The notes under the pieces were generated by a model. That model was not told where the DNA came from and ran no database searches. It saw only the letters and a list, made by a program, of their open reading frames with translations. Positions 1 through 5,125 of a DNA stretch of 5,125 nt are shown piece by piece. The DNA is from an uncultured Methanobrevibacter sp. (lineage in GTDB: Archaea > Methanobacteriota > Methanobacteria > Methanobacteriales > Methanobacteriaceae), in NCBI GenBank assembly GCA_946611495.1, contig CAMODR010000122.1, forward strand, positions 1 to 5,125, in the 5' to 3' direction. Position 1 is the stretch's first letter; every line of letters starts with the position of its first letter. A program made the translations under genes and the position numbers.

Positions 1-34
1 AATATTATTTTCATAAATCTTTATTAATTAGATT

Positions 35-49
35 AAAGATATATTATAA
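35..49 (+). promoter_or_regulatory. candidate BRE/TATA element for pheS
   Basis: An A-rich stretch with a purine run (AAAGA) is followed by TATATTATAAT at about 39-49. This resembles an archaeal BRE plus TATA box. A start about 25 bases downstream would fall near 70 and leave a leader of roughly 30 bases carrying the GGTG Shine-Dalgarno at 93-96. A second TATA-like stretch at 74-85 would place the start at the ATG itself, which fits the Shine-Dalgarno poorly. The flank is so AT-rich that such matches are common by chance. Confidence 0.3.
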
Positions 50-101
50 TATTATGAAATAATACTTATTCAATAATATATAAAAATCACTTGGTGTTTA
101 G

Positions 102-1646
102 ATGAGTGAAGATATAAATAAAATCATTAATGAATTACATATTTATGAAAAGAAATTACTTAAAGAGTTAGAAAAGAACGAAGATGCTAAGCCTGAAGAA
201 ATAGCTGAAAGCACTGGCTTAAACATTAAATCTGTTATGAGTGCAGCAGGTTCTCTCGCTTCAAAAGATATTATTGAAGTGGAAAAAGATGTTGAAGAAA
301 AGTTCTCTTTAACCGAAAACGGTAAAAAGTATGCAAAAATCGGTCTTCCTGAAAGAAGAATTTTAAATGAGCTTAAAGAGAAAAAAGAACTTGCTATGAA
401 AGACTTGGCTAAGATTGATAATATTGATAAGAAAGAGGTCAATATTTCTATTGGTTGGTTAGTTCGTAAAAATTGGGCTAAAATCGATAAGGGTGTACTT
501 CACATAACTGATTTTGGTGAAGAATATGACAAGTTAGGTGATGATGAGTCCCTTCTTGAAACCTTAATCAAAAACGGCAAGCTCTCCCAAAAGAAATTTA
601 ACGAAGATATGCTAAAAGGTTTATCTGCACTTAAAGATAGGAAAAACTTGATTTCCAATGAAAAAATCACTTCCCACAGTTTTAAGTTAACTGATTTAGG
701 ACATGAGATATTGGATACTGGTTTTACAATTGTGGAAGAGGCAACCCAATTGACTCATGAACAATTGAAGGATGGCAGTTACGCTAAATTAAGATACAGG
801 CCTTATGACATTAATGCAGAGTATCCTTTATTCTTCCCAGGTAAGGAACATCCATTAAGAAGAATTATTCAGGAAATTAGAGAAATCTTCTTAAATCTTG
901 GTTTCACTGAAGCTAAAGGAGAATACTTAGAGTCTGCATTTTGGAATTTCGATTCATTATTCCAGCCACAAGATCACGCTGCAAGAGAAATGCAAGACAC
1001 TTTCTATGTAAAGAATCCATTAACCTGTGACTTGCCTGATGCTAGTCTTGTTGAAAGGGTTGCAAAAACTCACGAAGATGGTGGAAACACTAATTCTGAA
1101 GGTTGGCATTATGATTGGGATGAAGATATTGCTCGTCAATCTGTTCTTAGAACTCACACAACTGGAATTTCCACACAAGCATTAGCAAATTGGGATTTGC
1201 CTATTAAAATGTTTTCAGTAGGAAGAGTATTCAGAAGAGAGACTTTTGATTATAAACACTTGCCTGAATTCCATCAAGTGGAAGGTTTAGTTGCAGCACC
1301 TGGAATTAATTATCAAAACTTACTTGGAACATTAAAGGAATTCTATAAGAAATTAGGTTTTGAAGTAAGATTCAGACCTGCTTATTTCCCTTATACTTAT
1401 TTATCCACTGAATGTGAAATTTATTTAGAAGAAAAAGAAAGTTGGATTGAACTTGGTGGATGTGGAATGTTTAGACCTGAAGTTTTAGAGCCTTTAGGAG
1501 TTAAAGTTCCTGCATTAGCATTTGGTTTAGGTATTGAACGTCTTGCTATGATAAGATATGACTTATCTGACATTAGAATGCTTTATAAAAGTGATATCAG
1601 CTGGTTAAGAGAAGTTCCTTTAGAGGAAGGAATTAATTTTGAATAA
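102..1646 (+). CDS. pheS: phenylalanyl-tRNA synthetase alpha subunit, archaeal type
   Basis: This is the catalytic alpha chain of cytosolic phenylalanine-tRNA ligase. With the beta chain (pheT, not in this window) it forms an alpha2-beta2 enzyme that charges tRNA-Phe at the expense of ATP. Its 514 residues match the long archaeal/eukaryal form. Residues about 12-80, 83-144 and 146-206 look like three winged-helix units, the N-terminal DNA-binding-fold domains typical of that form. The class II core follows: motif 1 near [14 protein letters not shown] (250-263), the family signature around [13 protein letters not shown] (281-293), THTTG (351-355), motif 2 with GRVFRRE and [10 protein letters not shown] (374-395), and motif 3 with [11 protein letters not shown] (472-483). 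The arginines at 378-379 and 480 are the usual ATP contacts. GGTG at 93-96 sits 5 bases before the ATG and supports this start. A T-tract terminator follows the stop. The gene looks intact and ordinary. Confidence 0.97.
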   Translation: MSEDINKIINELHIYEKKLLKELEKNEDAKPEEIAESTGLNIKSVMSAAGSLASKDIIEVEKDVEEKFSLTENGKKYAKIGLPERRILNELKEKKELAMKDLAKIDNIDKKEVNISIGWLVRKNWAKIDKGVLHITDFGEEYDKLGDDESLLETLIKNGKLSQKKFNEDMLKGLSALKDRKNLISNEKITSHSFKLTDLGHEILDTGFTIVEEATQLTHEQLKDGSYAKLRYRPYDINAEYPLFFPGKEHPLRRIIQEIREIFLNLGFTEAKGEYLESAFWNFDSLFQPQDHAAREMQDTFYVKNPLTCDLPDASLVERVAKTHEDGGNTNSEGWHYDWDEDIARQSVLRTHTTGISTQALANWDLPIKMFSVGRVFRRETFDYKHLPEFHQVEGLVAAPGINYQNLLGTLKEFYKKLGFEVRFRPAYFPYTYLSTECEIYLEEKESWIELGGCGMFRPEVLEPLGVKVPALAFGLGIERLAMIRYDLSDIRMLYKSDISWLREVPLEEGINFE

Positions 1647-1676
1647 TTTTTCTTTTTTTATTTTTTTTATTTTTTA
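1647..1676 (+). terminator. T-tract terminator of pheS
   Basis: Directly after the pheS stop codon comes an almost pure T stretch broken only by one C and a few A. No hairpin precedes it. Archaeal RNA polymerase is known to terminate on such U-tracts without a stem. It probably separates pheS from the endonuclease gene 89 bases downstream. Confidence 0.75.
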
Positions 1677-1690
1677 TGAAGCAATTCACT

Positions 1691-1702
1691 AATAAATTAT
1701 AA
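1691..1702 (+). promoter_or_regulatory. candidate TATA element for the AP endonuclease gene
   Basis: AATAAATTATAA lies after the pheS terminator and about 35-45 bases before the endonuclease ATG. A start about 25 bases downstream would give a short leader that includes the GATGGGA stretch at 1725-1731, a weak Shine-Dalgarno candidate. The position fits, but the match is not specific in such AT-rich DNA. Confidence 0.3.
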
Positions 1703-1735
1703 TCTAAATGATAAAACGTCTTTTGATGGGATTTT

Positions 1736-2512
1736 ATGACAAAAATTAGACTTATTTCATGGAATGTAAACGGTATCAGAGCAATTCATAGAAAAGGTTT
1801 TCTTGATTGGTTTGAGGAAGAAGAAGCAGATATTGTAAATCTGCAAGAAACTAAAGCTAAAATAGAGCAATTGCCTAAAAAGTTAGTAAATATTCCAGGT
1901 TACACAAGCTATTTTAACTCTGCTGAACGTGGAGGTTATAGTGGAGTGGCTACTTATACTTCTATAGAACCTAATGAAGTAATTAATGGAATGGGCATTG
2001 AGAAGTTTGACATTGAAGGAAGATTGCTTAGATTAGACTTTGATGATTTCACTCTTTTAAATATCTATTATCCTAATGGGGGAAGGGATGAAGAGAGATT
2101 ACAATATAAAATGGACTTTTATGATGCATTCCTTGATTATGCTAATGATTTAAGAGATCAAGGTAAAAATCTCATTATCTGTGGTGATTTAAACACTGCC
2201 CATAAGGAAATAGACCTTGCAAGGCCTAAAGCTAATGAAGATGTTTCTGGCTTTTTACCTATGGAAAGAGAATGGGTAACTAAGTTTTTAGAAAATGGCT
2301 ATGTAGATACCTTTAGAATGCTTCATGAAGATGAAAAAGATAAATATACATGGTGGAGTTATAGGACTAGAGCAAGGGAACGTAATGTAGGATGGCGTTT
2401 AGATTATTTCTTCGTAAATGAAGAATTCAAAGACAAAGTTTCTGCCTCTTATATTATGGCTAATGTTATGGGTTCAGATCACTGTCCTATAGTATTAGAA
2501 ATTGAATTATAA
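1736..2512 (+). CDS. ExoIII/APE1-family AP endonuclease, possibly a Mth212-like DNA uridine endonuclease
   Basis: This Mg-dependent enzyme of the exonuclease III family cuts DNA 5' of abasic sites in base-excision repair. All catalytic positions are visible: N10 and N12 in [10 protein letters not shown]38 in LQETKAK, Y111 in NIYYPNGG, D151 and N153 in CGDLNTAH, D223 in GWRLDYFF, and D248 and H249 in GSDHCPI. These match human APE1 N68, D70 (Asn here), E96, Y171, D210, N212, D283, D308 and H309. The 258-residue length is that of a bare catalytic domain and is nearly the length I recall for Mth212 of Methanothermobacter, an ExoIII homologue shown to nick next to deoxyuridine directly. A WWSYR segment (206-210) corresponds to the DNA-inserting loop of APE1; R210 replaces APE1 Met270. 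The ATG is preceded only by a weak GATGGGA site, and no better in-frame start is visible. xthA or exoA would be the usual symbol. The family is certain; the uridine activity is inferred. Confidence 0.95.
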   Translation: MTKIRLISWNVNGIRAIHRKGFLDWFEEEEADIVNLQETKAKIEQLPKKLVNIPGYTSYFNSAERGGYSGVATYTSIEPNEVINGMGIEKFDIEGRLLRLDFDDFTLLNIYYPNGGRDEERLQYKMDFYDAFLDYANDLRDQGKNLIICGDLNTAHKEIDLARPKANEDVSGFLPMEREWVTKFLENGYVDTFRMLHEDEKDKYTWWSYRTRARERNVGWRLDYFFVNEEFKDKVSASYIMANVMGSDHCPIVLEIEL

Positions 2513-2574
2513 TTTTTATTTTTTTATTTTTAGTTTTATTTTTTTTTTTATTTTATTTTCTATCTATTTTTTTT
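2513..2574 (+). terminator. multi-tract T terminator of the endonuclease gene
   Basis: Successive T runs begin at the base after the stop codon. They include an uninterrupted run of 11 T at about 2539-2549 and another near 2567-2574, separated by single A or short A/G/C breaks. No stem is visible. Several U-tracts in series are typical of efficient archaeal intrinsic termination. Confidence 0.75.
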
Positions 2575-2696
2575 AATTAAATAGTCTTTTTTGTTTTTAA
2601 TCACGTATTTTAAGTTTTTTTATTTATTTTTATTTATTTTTTTATTATTTTTATTTTATTTTATTTTTTATCCCTTATTCTGGTTTTGTTTATAAC
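2513..2696. other. T-rich low-complexity spacer between convergent genes
   Basis: The endonuclease gene (+) and the regulator gene (-) converge here. The + strand is mostly T with scattered A and very little G or C. Irregular TTTTA/TTTA units fill about 2615-2670. The + strand has many U-tracts, but the - strand carries almost no T run, so only the endonuclease transcript has an obvious stop signal. I see no open reading frame with a credible start and no RNA-like structure. Confidence 0.7.
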
Positions 2697-2972
2697 TTAG
2701 TTTTCAACTGTTTTTAAAATTTCGTGGATTATTTTATTTCCATCGTCGGTCAATTTATATAAACGACCTTTTCTGTCTTCTGGATTTAAGAGATAAATCA
2801 GTCCTTTTTCAGTTAATTGCTTTAATGAATAACTTACATTGTTTATTTCTAAATCTGTTTCTCTAGCTATGTCACTAGGCTTTTTTGATCCATCTTTTAA
2901 TGCAATAAATACCTTTTTTCTATATTTGGATATATTCACATATTCGATTAAAATTTCAAATTTGTCTTCCAT
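2697..2972 (-). CDS. small winged helix-turn-helix transcriptional regulator
   Basis: This is a 91-residue cytoplasmic DNA-binding protein made of a single winged-helix domain, of the MarR/ArsR-like kind common in methanogens. Reading from the N-terminus, helix 1 is about 14-26 (KYRKKVFIAL), helix 2 about 31-38 (PSDIARET) and the recognition helix about 42-56 (EINNVSYSLKQLTEK). The wing is about 58-76, with the family-like phrase LLNPEDRKGRLYKLTDDG, and a C-terminal helix at 77-90 may dimerise. There is no cysteine or obvious ligand domain, so the effector and targets are unknown. The ATG is well supported: AGAGGTT at 2985-2979 lies 6 bases upstream. A TATA box at 3021-3030 and repeats at 3029-3058 sit just ahead, which suggests self-regulation. 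The gene stands alone, with 564 bp separating it from the next gene on the same strand. No T-tract follows it on its own strand. Confidence 0.88.
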   Translation of the reverse strand: MEDKFEILIEYVNISKYRKKVFIALKDGSKKPSDIARETDLEINNVSYSLKQLTEKGLIYLLNPEDRKGRLYKLTDDGNKIIHEILKTVEN

Positions 2973-3019
2973 ATTTTAACCTCTTTCAATTTTATAAAAT
3001 TAAAAAATTAAAAAATTTT

Positions 3020-3031
3020 TATTTATATACT
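3020..3031 (-). promoter_or_regulatory. TATA box of the winged-helix regulator gene
   Basis: Read on the - strand, the sequence is GTATATAAAT, a good archaeal TATA match with purines (TTAAG) just upstream where a BRE would lie. A start about 25 bases downstream falls near 3000-2998. That gives a leader of about 26 bases that contains the AGAGGTT Shine-Dalgarno at 2985-2979. The spacing of all three elements agrees, which makes this the best-supported promoter in the window. Confidence 0.55.
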
Positions 3032-3058
3032 TAACTAATTTAATAATAACTAAGTTAA
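3029..3058. repeat. operator-like direct and inverted repeats next to the regulator promoter
   Basis: TAACTAA occurs twice, at 3032-3038 and 3047-3053, a 15-bp period. TTAACT (3031-3036) and AGTTAA (3053-3058) are inverted copies, as are ACTTA (3029-3033) and TAAGT (3051-3055). The cluster overlaps the BRE side of the TATA box. A winged-helix dimer bound here would be placed to block or recruit the basal transcription factors. Function is inferred from position and symmetry only. Confidence 0.4.
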
Positions 3059-3210
3059 AAATTATTAAAAAGTTTTGATAATTATATTTCTATTTGCTTT
3101 TTATATAATATATTATTATCGTTTTAGTCTTATTTTTCTATATAAATACTTATTATTTAATTATATCTTATTTAGGACTTATTTATATCTTTATTATATT
3201 TTTAACATAT

Positions 3211-3280
3211 TTTAATTACATTTTATAAATTACTTACTTATAATTTATTTATAATTTAATTACATTTTACTTATAATTTA
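3211..3280. repeat. imperfect tandem repeat, 44-bp period
   Basis: TTTAATTACATTTTA is repeated exactly at 3211-3225 and 3255-3269. Within the same stretch ACTTATAATTTA occurs at 3236-3247 and 3269-3280, and a TTTATAATTTA variant lies at 3248-3258. The second copy of the large unit looks like the first with about 11 bases removed. It contains almost only A and T, so replication slippage is the simplest origin. No function is apparent. Confidence 0.5.
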
Positions 3281-3323
3281 AACAGTAATTTATTCGCATT
3301 CCATAAAATGAATTGTAGTTTTT

Positions 3324-3340
3324 ATTTAACTATGTTAAAT
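3324..3340. repeat. perfect inverted repeat, 7-bp arms
   Basis: ATTTAAC and GTTAAAT flank a 3-base TAT spacer, which makes a 17-bp near-palindrome. It abuts TATATATAT (about 3341-3349) and a T run. The size and symmetry suit a dimeric regulator site, and the half-site TTAACT recurs at 3031-3036 near the regulator promoter. A weak hairpin is the alternative reading. Confidence 0.4.
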
Positions 3341-3395
3341 TATATATATTTTTTGATTTTTTATTTTTAGATATAATTAAATTAATTTTATTTTC

Positions 3396-3505
3396 TTTAG
3401 TTTAGAAAAAGAGTGGTTTTTATTTTTTTATTTAGTTAAAAAATAGAGTGAGATTCTTATTTTATGTATTTAGTTTAGAAAAAGTATAATATTTAATTTT
3501 AAAGA
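3396..3505. repeat. three degenerate tandem repeats of about 35-38 bp
   Basis: Three units start at 3396, 3431 and 3469. Units 1 and 3 share an exact 16-bp head, TTTAGTTTAGAAAAAG (3396-3411 and 3469-3484). Unit 2 starts TTTAGTTAAAAAATAG and shares the following AGTG with unit 1. The tails are T-rich and diverge. A weaker TTTAG-headed unit may precede them at 3366. They lie just past the end of the zinc-ribbon gene. On that strand their heads read CTTTTTCTAAACTAAA, so they might add weak U-tracts to its termination. Confidence 0.5.
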
Positions 3506-3510
3506 ATTAT

Positions 3511-3536
3511 ATAAGAAAAAAAGTAAAATAAAAGTA
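3511..3536 (-). terminator. T-tract terminator of the zinc-ribbon gene
   Basis: Read on the - strand immediately after the stop codon, the sequence contains TTTTATTTTACTTTTTTTC. These are several U-tracts in a row with no stem, as expected for an archaeal intrinsic terminator. The terminator probably isolates this gene from the regulator gene farther downstream. Confidence 0.65.
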
Positions 3537-4226
3537 TTAGAAGAGTTTATCCTCCAAATACTTTCCTTCATTTATAGCTTTAGCGCTAGTGTATGCATCA
3601 TACATTCCGTAAAGCCATATAAGTAAAATTAATAGGGCTCCTATAAGAATTACTATCAAAAGCCAAGATACAATGTATCCAACAATCAAATAAATTCCTT
3701 TTTTGGTTTGGTCATTGTAGATTTGTCCAATTCCCGGAAAGATAAATGATAATACAAGAGCTATTGCAGGACTTTTTTCAGTTTTTGCAGCCATTTGCCT
3801 AACTCCACATTTAGGACAAATTTCAGCATTAAGATCTATTTGGCTTCCGCAATTTTTACAATATTTTTGAGGTCTGCTTTCTTGTCCTGTTGTTTGACTT
3901 CCTAAATCCTTTCCACAATTTGGACAGAATTTTCCATTATTTATTTTGTGTCCACAAGCAGGACATGTTTTTTCATTAGTTTCATAAGGTACAACAGATG
4001 CTGTAGATTGGCCACATTTTGGACAGAATTTTTCATTTTTCAATTCATATCCACATTTTGAGCATATTTTTTTATTTTCAGTTGCTGGAATAATCTTTTC
4101 AGCTGATTCAATCTTTATTTCTTCGCTTGCTGTTTTTATGTTTTCTAAATTAGCACCACAGTTTTTACAGAATTTATTTGTATCTGGTTGTTCCTTACCA
4201 CAATCAGGACATTTGATTTCAGCCAT
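3537..4226 (-). CDS. membrane protein with four zinc ribbons and a TM2-like domain
   Basis: The 229 residues, counted from the ATG, begin with four short zinc ribbons, each CxxC-x9/10-CxxC: C6/C9/C20/C23, C55/C58/C68/C71, C88/C91/C101/C104 and C123/C126/C137/C140. A polar linker rich in E, K and T (about 28-52) separates ribbons 1 and 2. Residues 151-220 form a TM2-like domain: a first hydrophobic segment with the motif PGIGQIY (164-170), a KKG turn, a long hydrophobic stretch at about 178-207, and the closing YDAY..AKAIN. The ribbons probably face the cytoplasm and may bind protein or nucleic acid at the membrane, but no function is known to me. The start at 4226 replaces a GTG nine bases upstream, because that GTG lies inside a strong Shine-Dalgarno. 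Ribbons 2 and 3 look like a 99-bp internal duplication. The gene probably has its own promoter and terminator. Confidence 0.88.
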   Translation of the reverse strand: MAEIKCPDCGKEQPDTNKFCKNCGANLENIKTASEEIKIESAEKIIPATENKKICSKCGYELKNEKFCPKCGQSTASVVPYETNEKTCPACGHKINNGKFCPNCGKDLGSQTTGQESRPQKYCKNCGSQIDLNAEICPKCGVRQMAAKTEKSPAIALVLSFIFPGIGQIYNDQTKKGIYLIVGYIVSWLLIVILIGALLILLIWLYGMYDAYTSAKAINEGKYLEDKLF

Positions 4227-4230
4227 AATT

Positions 4231-4238
4231 ATCACCCC
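4231..4238 (-). promoter_or_regulatory. Shine-Dalgarno that fixes the zinc-ribbon gene start
   Basis: On the - strand this reads GGGGTGAT, and its GGTGAT part is a full match to the anti-Shine-Dalgarno complement AGGAGGTGAT. It lies 4 bases before the ATG at 4226. The alternative in-frame GTG at 4235-4233 is part of this site and so is unlikely to be the start codon. Confidence 0.75.
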
Positions 4239-4269
4239 ATTTTTAAATTATTATTTTTAAAATATAATT

Positions 4270-4282
4270 TCTTTTATAAAAT
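4270..4282 (-). promoter_or_regulatory. candidate TATA box of the zinc-ribbon gene
   Basis: TTTATAAA (4280-4273 on the - strand) lies about 40-50 bases ahead of the Shine-Dalgarno. A start about 25 bases downstream, near 4250, would give a leader of about 24 bases holding that site. The spacer to the HAD gene (4236-4347) contains no strong - strand T-tract, so some read-through from the HAD gene is possible. Confidence 0.4.
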
Positions 4283-4347
4283 CATTTTATCTATTTTATT
4301 CCTTTTTTTAATTTAATTTTTTTTATCATTATTTTATTTAAAAGGAA

Positions 4348-5028
4348 TTATAAAACAGTATCAACATCTGAAATACTGTCTAAAACGATGATATCAATAT
4401 CTTCGTTATTGACTCTTTCCTTTTCTTCTTCATCTAAGGTAGAATTAACAAGGATTGCACTCATTCCTGCATTTACTGCACCCATACAATCAATATCTAA
4501 TTTATTTCCTACCATAACACTTTTTTTAACGTCACATGCCATTCTTCTGCATGCTTCAAGATATATTTCAGGATCAGGCTTTTCAACACCAACTTCTTCA
4601 GAAGTGATTACAATATCAAAGAAGTGATATAGATTTAATCTGACTAATTTCTCCCACTGTTTGATGGTAATTCCATTGGTAATTGCCCCTAGCTTGTAGC
4701 CTTTACTTTTTAAGTAAATTAAAATAGCACTTGTTCTAGGAAATGGTCTTAAAAGAGCAAATTTTACATTGTGATATGTAGTCATTCCTATAGCTACTAA
4801 AAGAGGGTCTTCCTTACCTAAAAGTTCTTTAGTTAATATATTAAAGTGTTTTGAATAGTTTGAACCTTTTTCCTTAATGATATCTTTTAGTAAATCATAT
4901 GCTTCATCCGGTTCTAAAGGCAAACCGTTATTGCACATACTTTCGATAGCTGCATGTCTTGCAAGGTCTGCAAAACTGGAAGTGTCTAAAAGAGTATCAT
5001 CAATATCAAAGAACACAGCTTTAGTCAT
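4348..5028 (-). CDS. HAD-superfamily subfamily IA hydrolase (probable phosphatase)
   Basis: This is a cytoplasmic haloacid-dehalogenase-type hydrolase that probably removes phosphate from a small metabolite through a phospho-aspartate intermediate. Motif I is FFDIDDTL, with nucleophile D8 and acid/base D10. A helical cap fills about 16-95. Motif II is T117 in AITNG, motif III is K150 in VEKPDPEIY, and motif IV is VGNKLDIDCMGA (173-184). The 226-residue length and VEKPDPEIY fit the archaeal branch of COG1011 (the TIGR02253-like group), whose substrates are mostly undefined. Motif IV has Asn175 where GD is usual; D178 and D180 remain to hold magnesium. The start is supported by AGGTGT at 5039-5034, 5 bases before the ATG. 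A short tandem-repeat array lies just upstream. No neighbour here indicates a substrate. Confidence 0.92.
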   Translation of the reverse strand: MTKAVFFDIDDTLLDTSSFADLARHAAIESMCNNGLPLEPDEAYDLLKDIIKEKGSNYSKHFNILTKELLGKEDPLLVAIGMTTYHNVKFALLRPFPRTSAILIYLKSKGYKLGAITNGITIKQWEKLVRLNLYHFFDIVITSEEVGVEKPDPEIYLEACRRMACDVKKSVMVGNKLDIDCMGAVNAGMSAILVNSTLDEEEKERVNNEDIDIIVLDSISDVDTVL

Positions 5029-5046
5029 TTATTACACCTTGTATTT

Positions 5047-5125
5047 ATTTGATTTATTTTTATTATTGGTTTATTTTTACTAGTTTTATTTTAATTAGCT
5101 TAATTTTTATTAGCTTAATTTTTTT
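5047..5125. repeat. 15-bp tandem repeat array upstream of the HAD gene
   Basis: ATTAGCTTAATTTTT occurs twice in direct tandem (5094-5108 and 5109-5123). Three poorer units precede them: 5047-5061 (12 of 15 matching), 5062-5078 (17 bp, two bases longer) and 5079-5093 (11 of 15). The copies become less alike towards the gene, and the array runs to the window edge. It occupies the region where the HAD promoter should lie. No single TATA box stands out within it. Confidence 0.6.

Larger units (their letters stand above)
3059..3536. other. gene-free AT-rich spacer
   Basis: This is the longest non-coding stretch of the window. It holds degenerate direct repeats (3211-3280 and 3396-3505), a perfect inverted repeat (3324-3340) and, at its right end, the - strand T-tract that follows the zinc-ribbon gene. 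A second TATA consensus, TTTATATA on the - strand, lies at 3146-3139. It could give the regulator a longer leader but may be chance. The only small frame noticed, 3308-3370 (+, 20 codons), has no ribosome site. I see no tRNA, no structured RNA and no remnant of a broken gene. Confidence 0.6.

Noticed and set aside
143..442. A 99-residue frame on the - strand inside pheS
   Set aside because: It is antisense to the winged-helix part of a certain gene. Its Ser/Phe-rich composition is the mirror of the Lys/Glu-rich sense protein.
1726..1749. A seven-codon frame (ATG GGA TTT ...) overlapping the endonuclease start, as a possible leader peptide
   Set aside because: It overlaps the weak Shine-Dalgarno, has no ribosome site of its own and no regulatory codon run.
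2615..2670. TTTTA/TTTA runs considered as a regular microsatellite
   Set aside because: The unit length is irregular and the tract is explained as a T-rich terminator region.
3308..3370. A 20-codon hydrophobic frame on the + strand starting MNCSFYLTML
   Set aside because: There is no Shine-Dalgarno, it lies in low-complexity AT-rich DNA, and it spans the 3324-3340 palindrome. Its hydrophobic content is what T-rich DNA gives by chance.
3396..3505. The tandem units considered as a CRISPR array
   Set aside because: There are only three units, the repeats are degenerate, there are no unique spacers of constant length, and no cas gene is in the window.
4388..4627. A 79-residue frame on the + strand inside the HAD gene
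   Set aside because: It is antisense to motifs III and IV of a clear HAD protein, and its Ser-rich low-complexity translation has no recognisable domain.
4877..5083. A 68-residue frame on the + strand across the HAD start and its upstream repeats
   Set aside because: It is antisense to the HAD N-terminus and reads into the tandem repeat array; the hydrophobic tail is a product of T-rich DNA.

Overview
This is an ordinary core-genome stretch of a very AT-rich methanogenic archaeon, most likely Methanobrevibacter or a close relative in Methanobacteriales. Three things point there. The PheRS alpha chain is of the archaeal/eukaryal type, with winged-helix domains at its N-terminus. The AP endonuclease resembles Mth212 of Methanothermobacter. 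The spacers are extremely AT-rich, with T-tract terminators and GGTG-type Shine-Dalgarno sites. The genus is inferred from gene content and composition, not from a database match.

Layout. On the + strand lie pheS (phenylalanyl-tRNA synthetase alpha, 102-1646) and an ExoIII/APE1-family AP endonuclease (1736-2512). Each is followed by a strong T-tract terminator. On the - strand, in their order of transcription from the right edge, lie a HAD-family phosphatase (5028-4348), a membrane protein with four zinc ribbons and a TM2-like domain (4226-3537, start corrected from an upstream GTG), and a 91-residue winged-helix regulator (2972-2697). The endonuclease and regulator genes converge on a T-rich, low-complexity spacer (2513-2696). 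The only large gene-free region is 2973-3536. It holds the regulator's promoter, a possible operator, and several short direct and inverted repeats, but no convincing gene.

The genes do not form one pathway. pheS serves translation, the endonuclease serves base-excision repair, and the other three are a local regulator, a membrane zinc-ribbon protein of unknown role and a small-molecule phosphatase. The - strand genes look like separate transcription units, because their spacers are 112 and 564 bp and each has its own Shine-Dalgarno site. I found no mobile element, CRISPR array, tRNA or rRNA, and no clear sign of an undescribed multi-gene system. The items most worth a second look are the possible uracil-initiated repair activity of the endonuclease, the repeat-flanked promoter of the regulator, the degenerate tandem repeats in the spacers, and the 15-bp repeat array upstream of the HAD gene.
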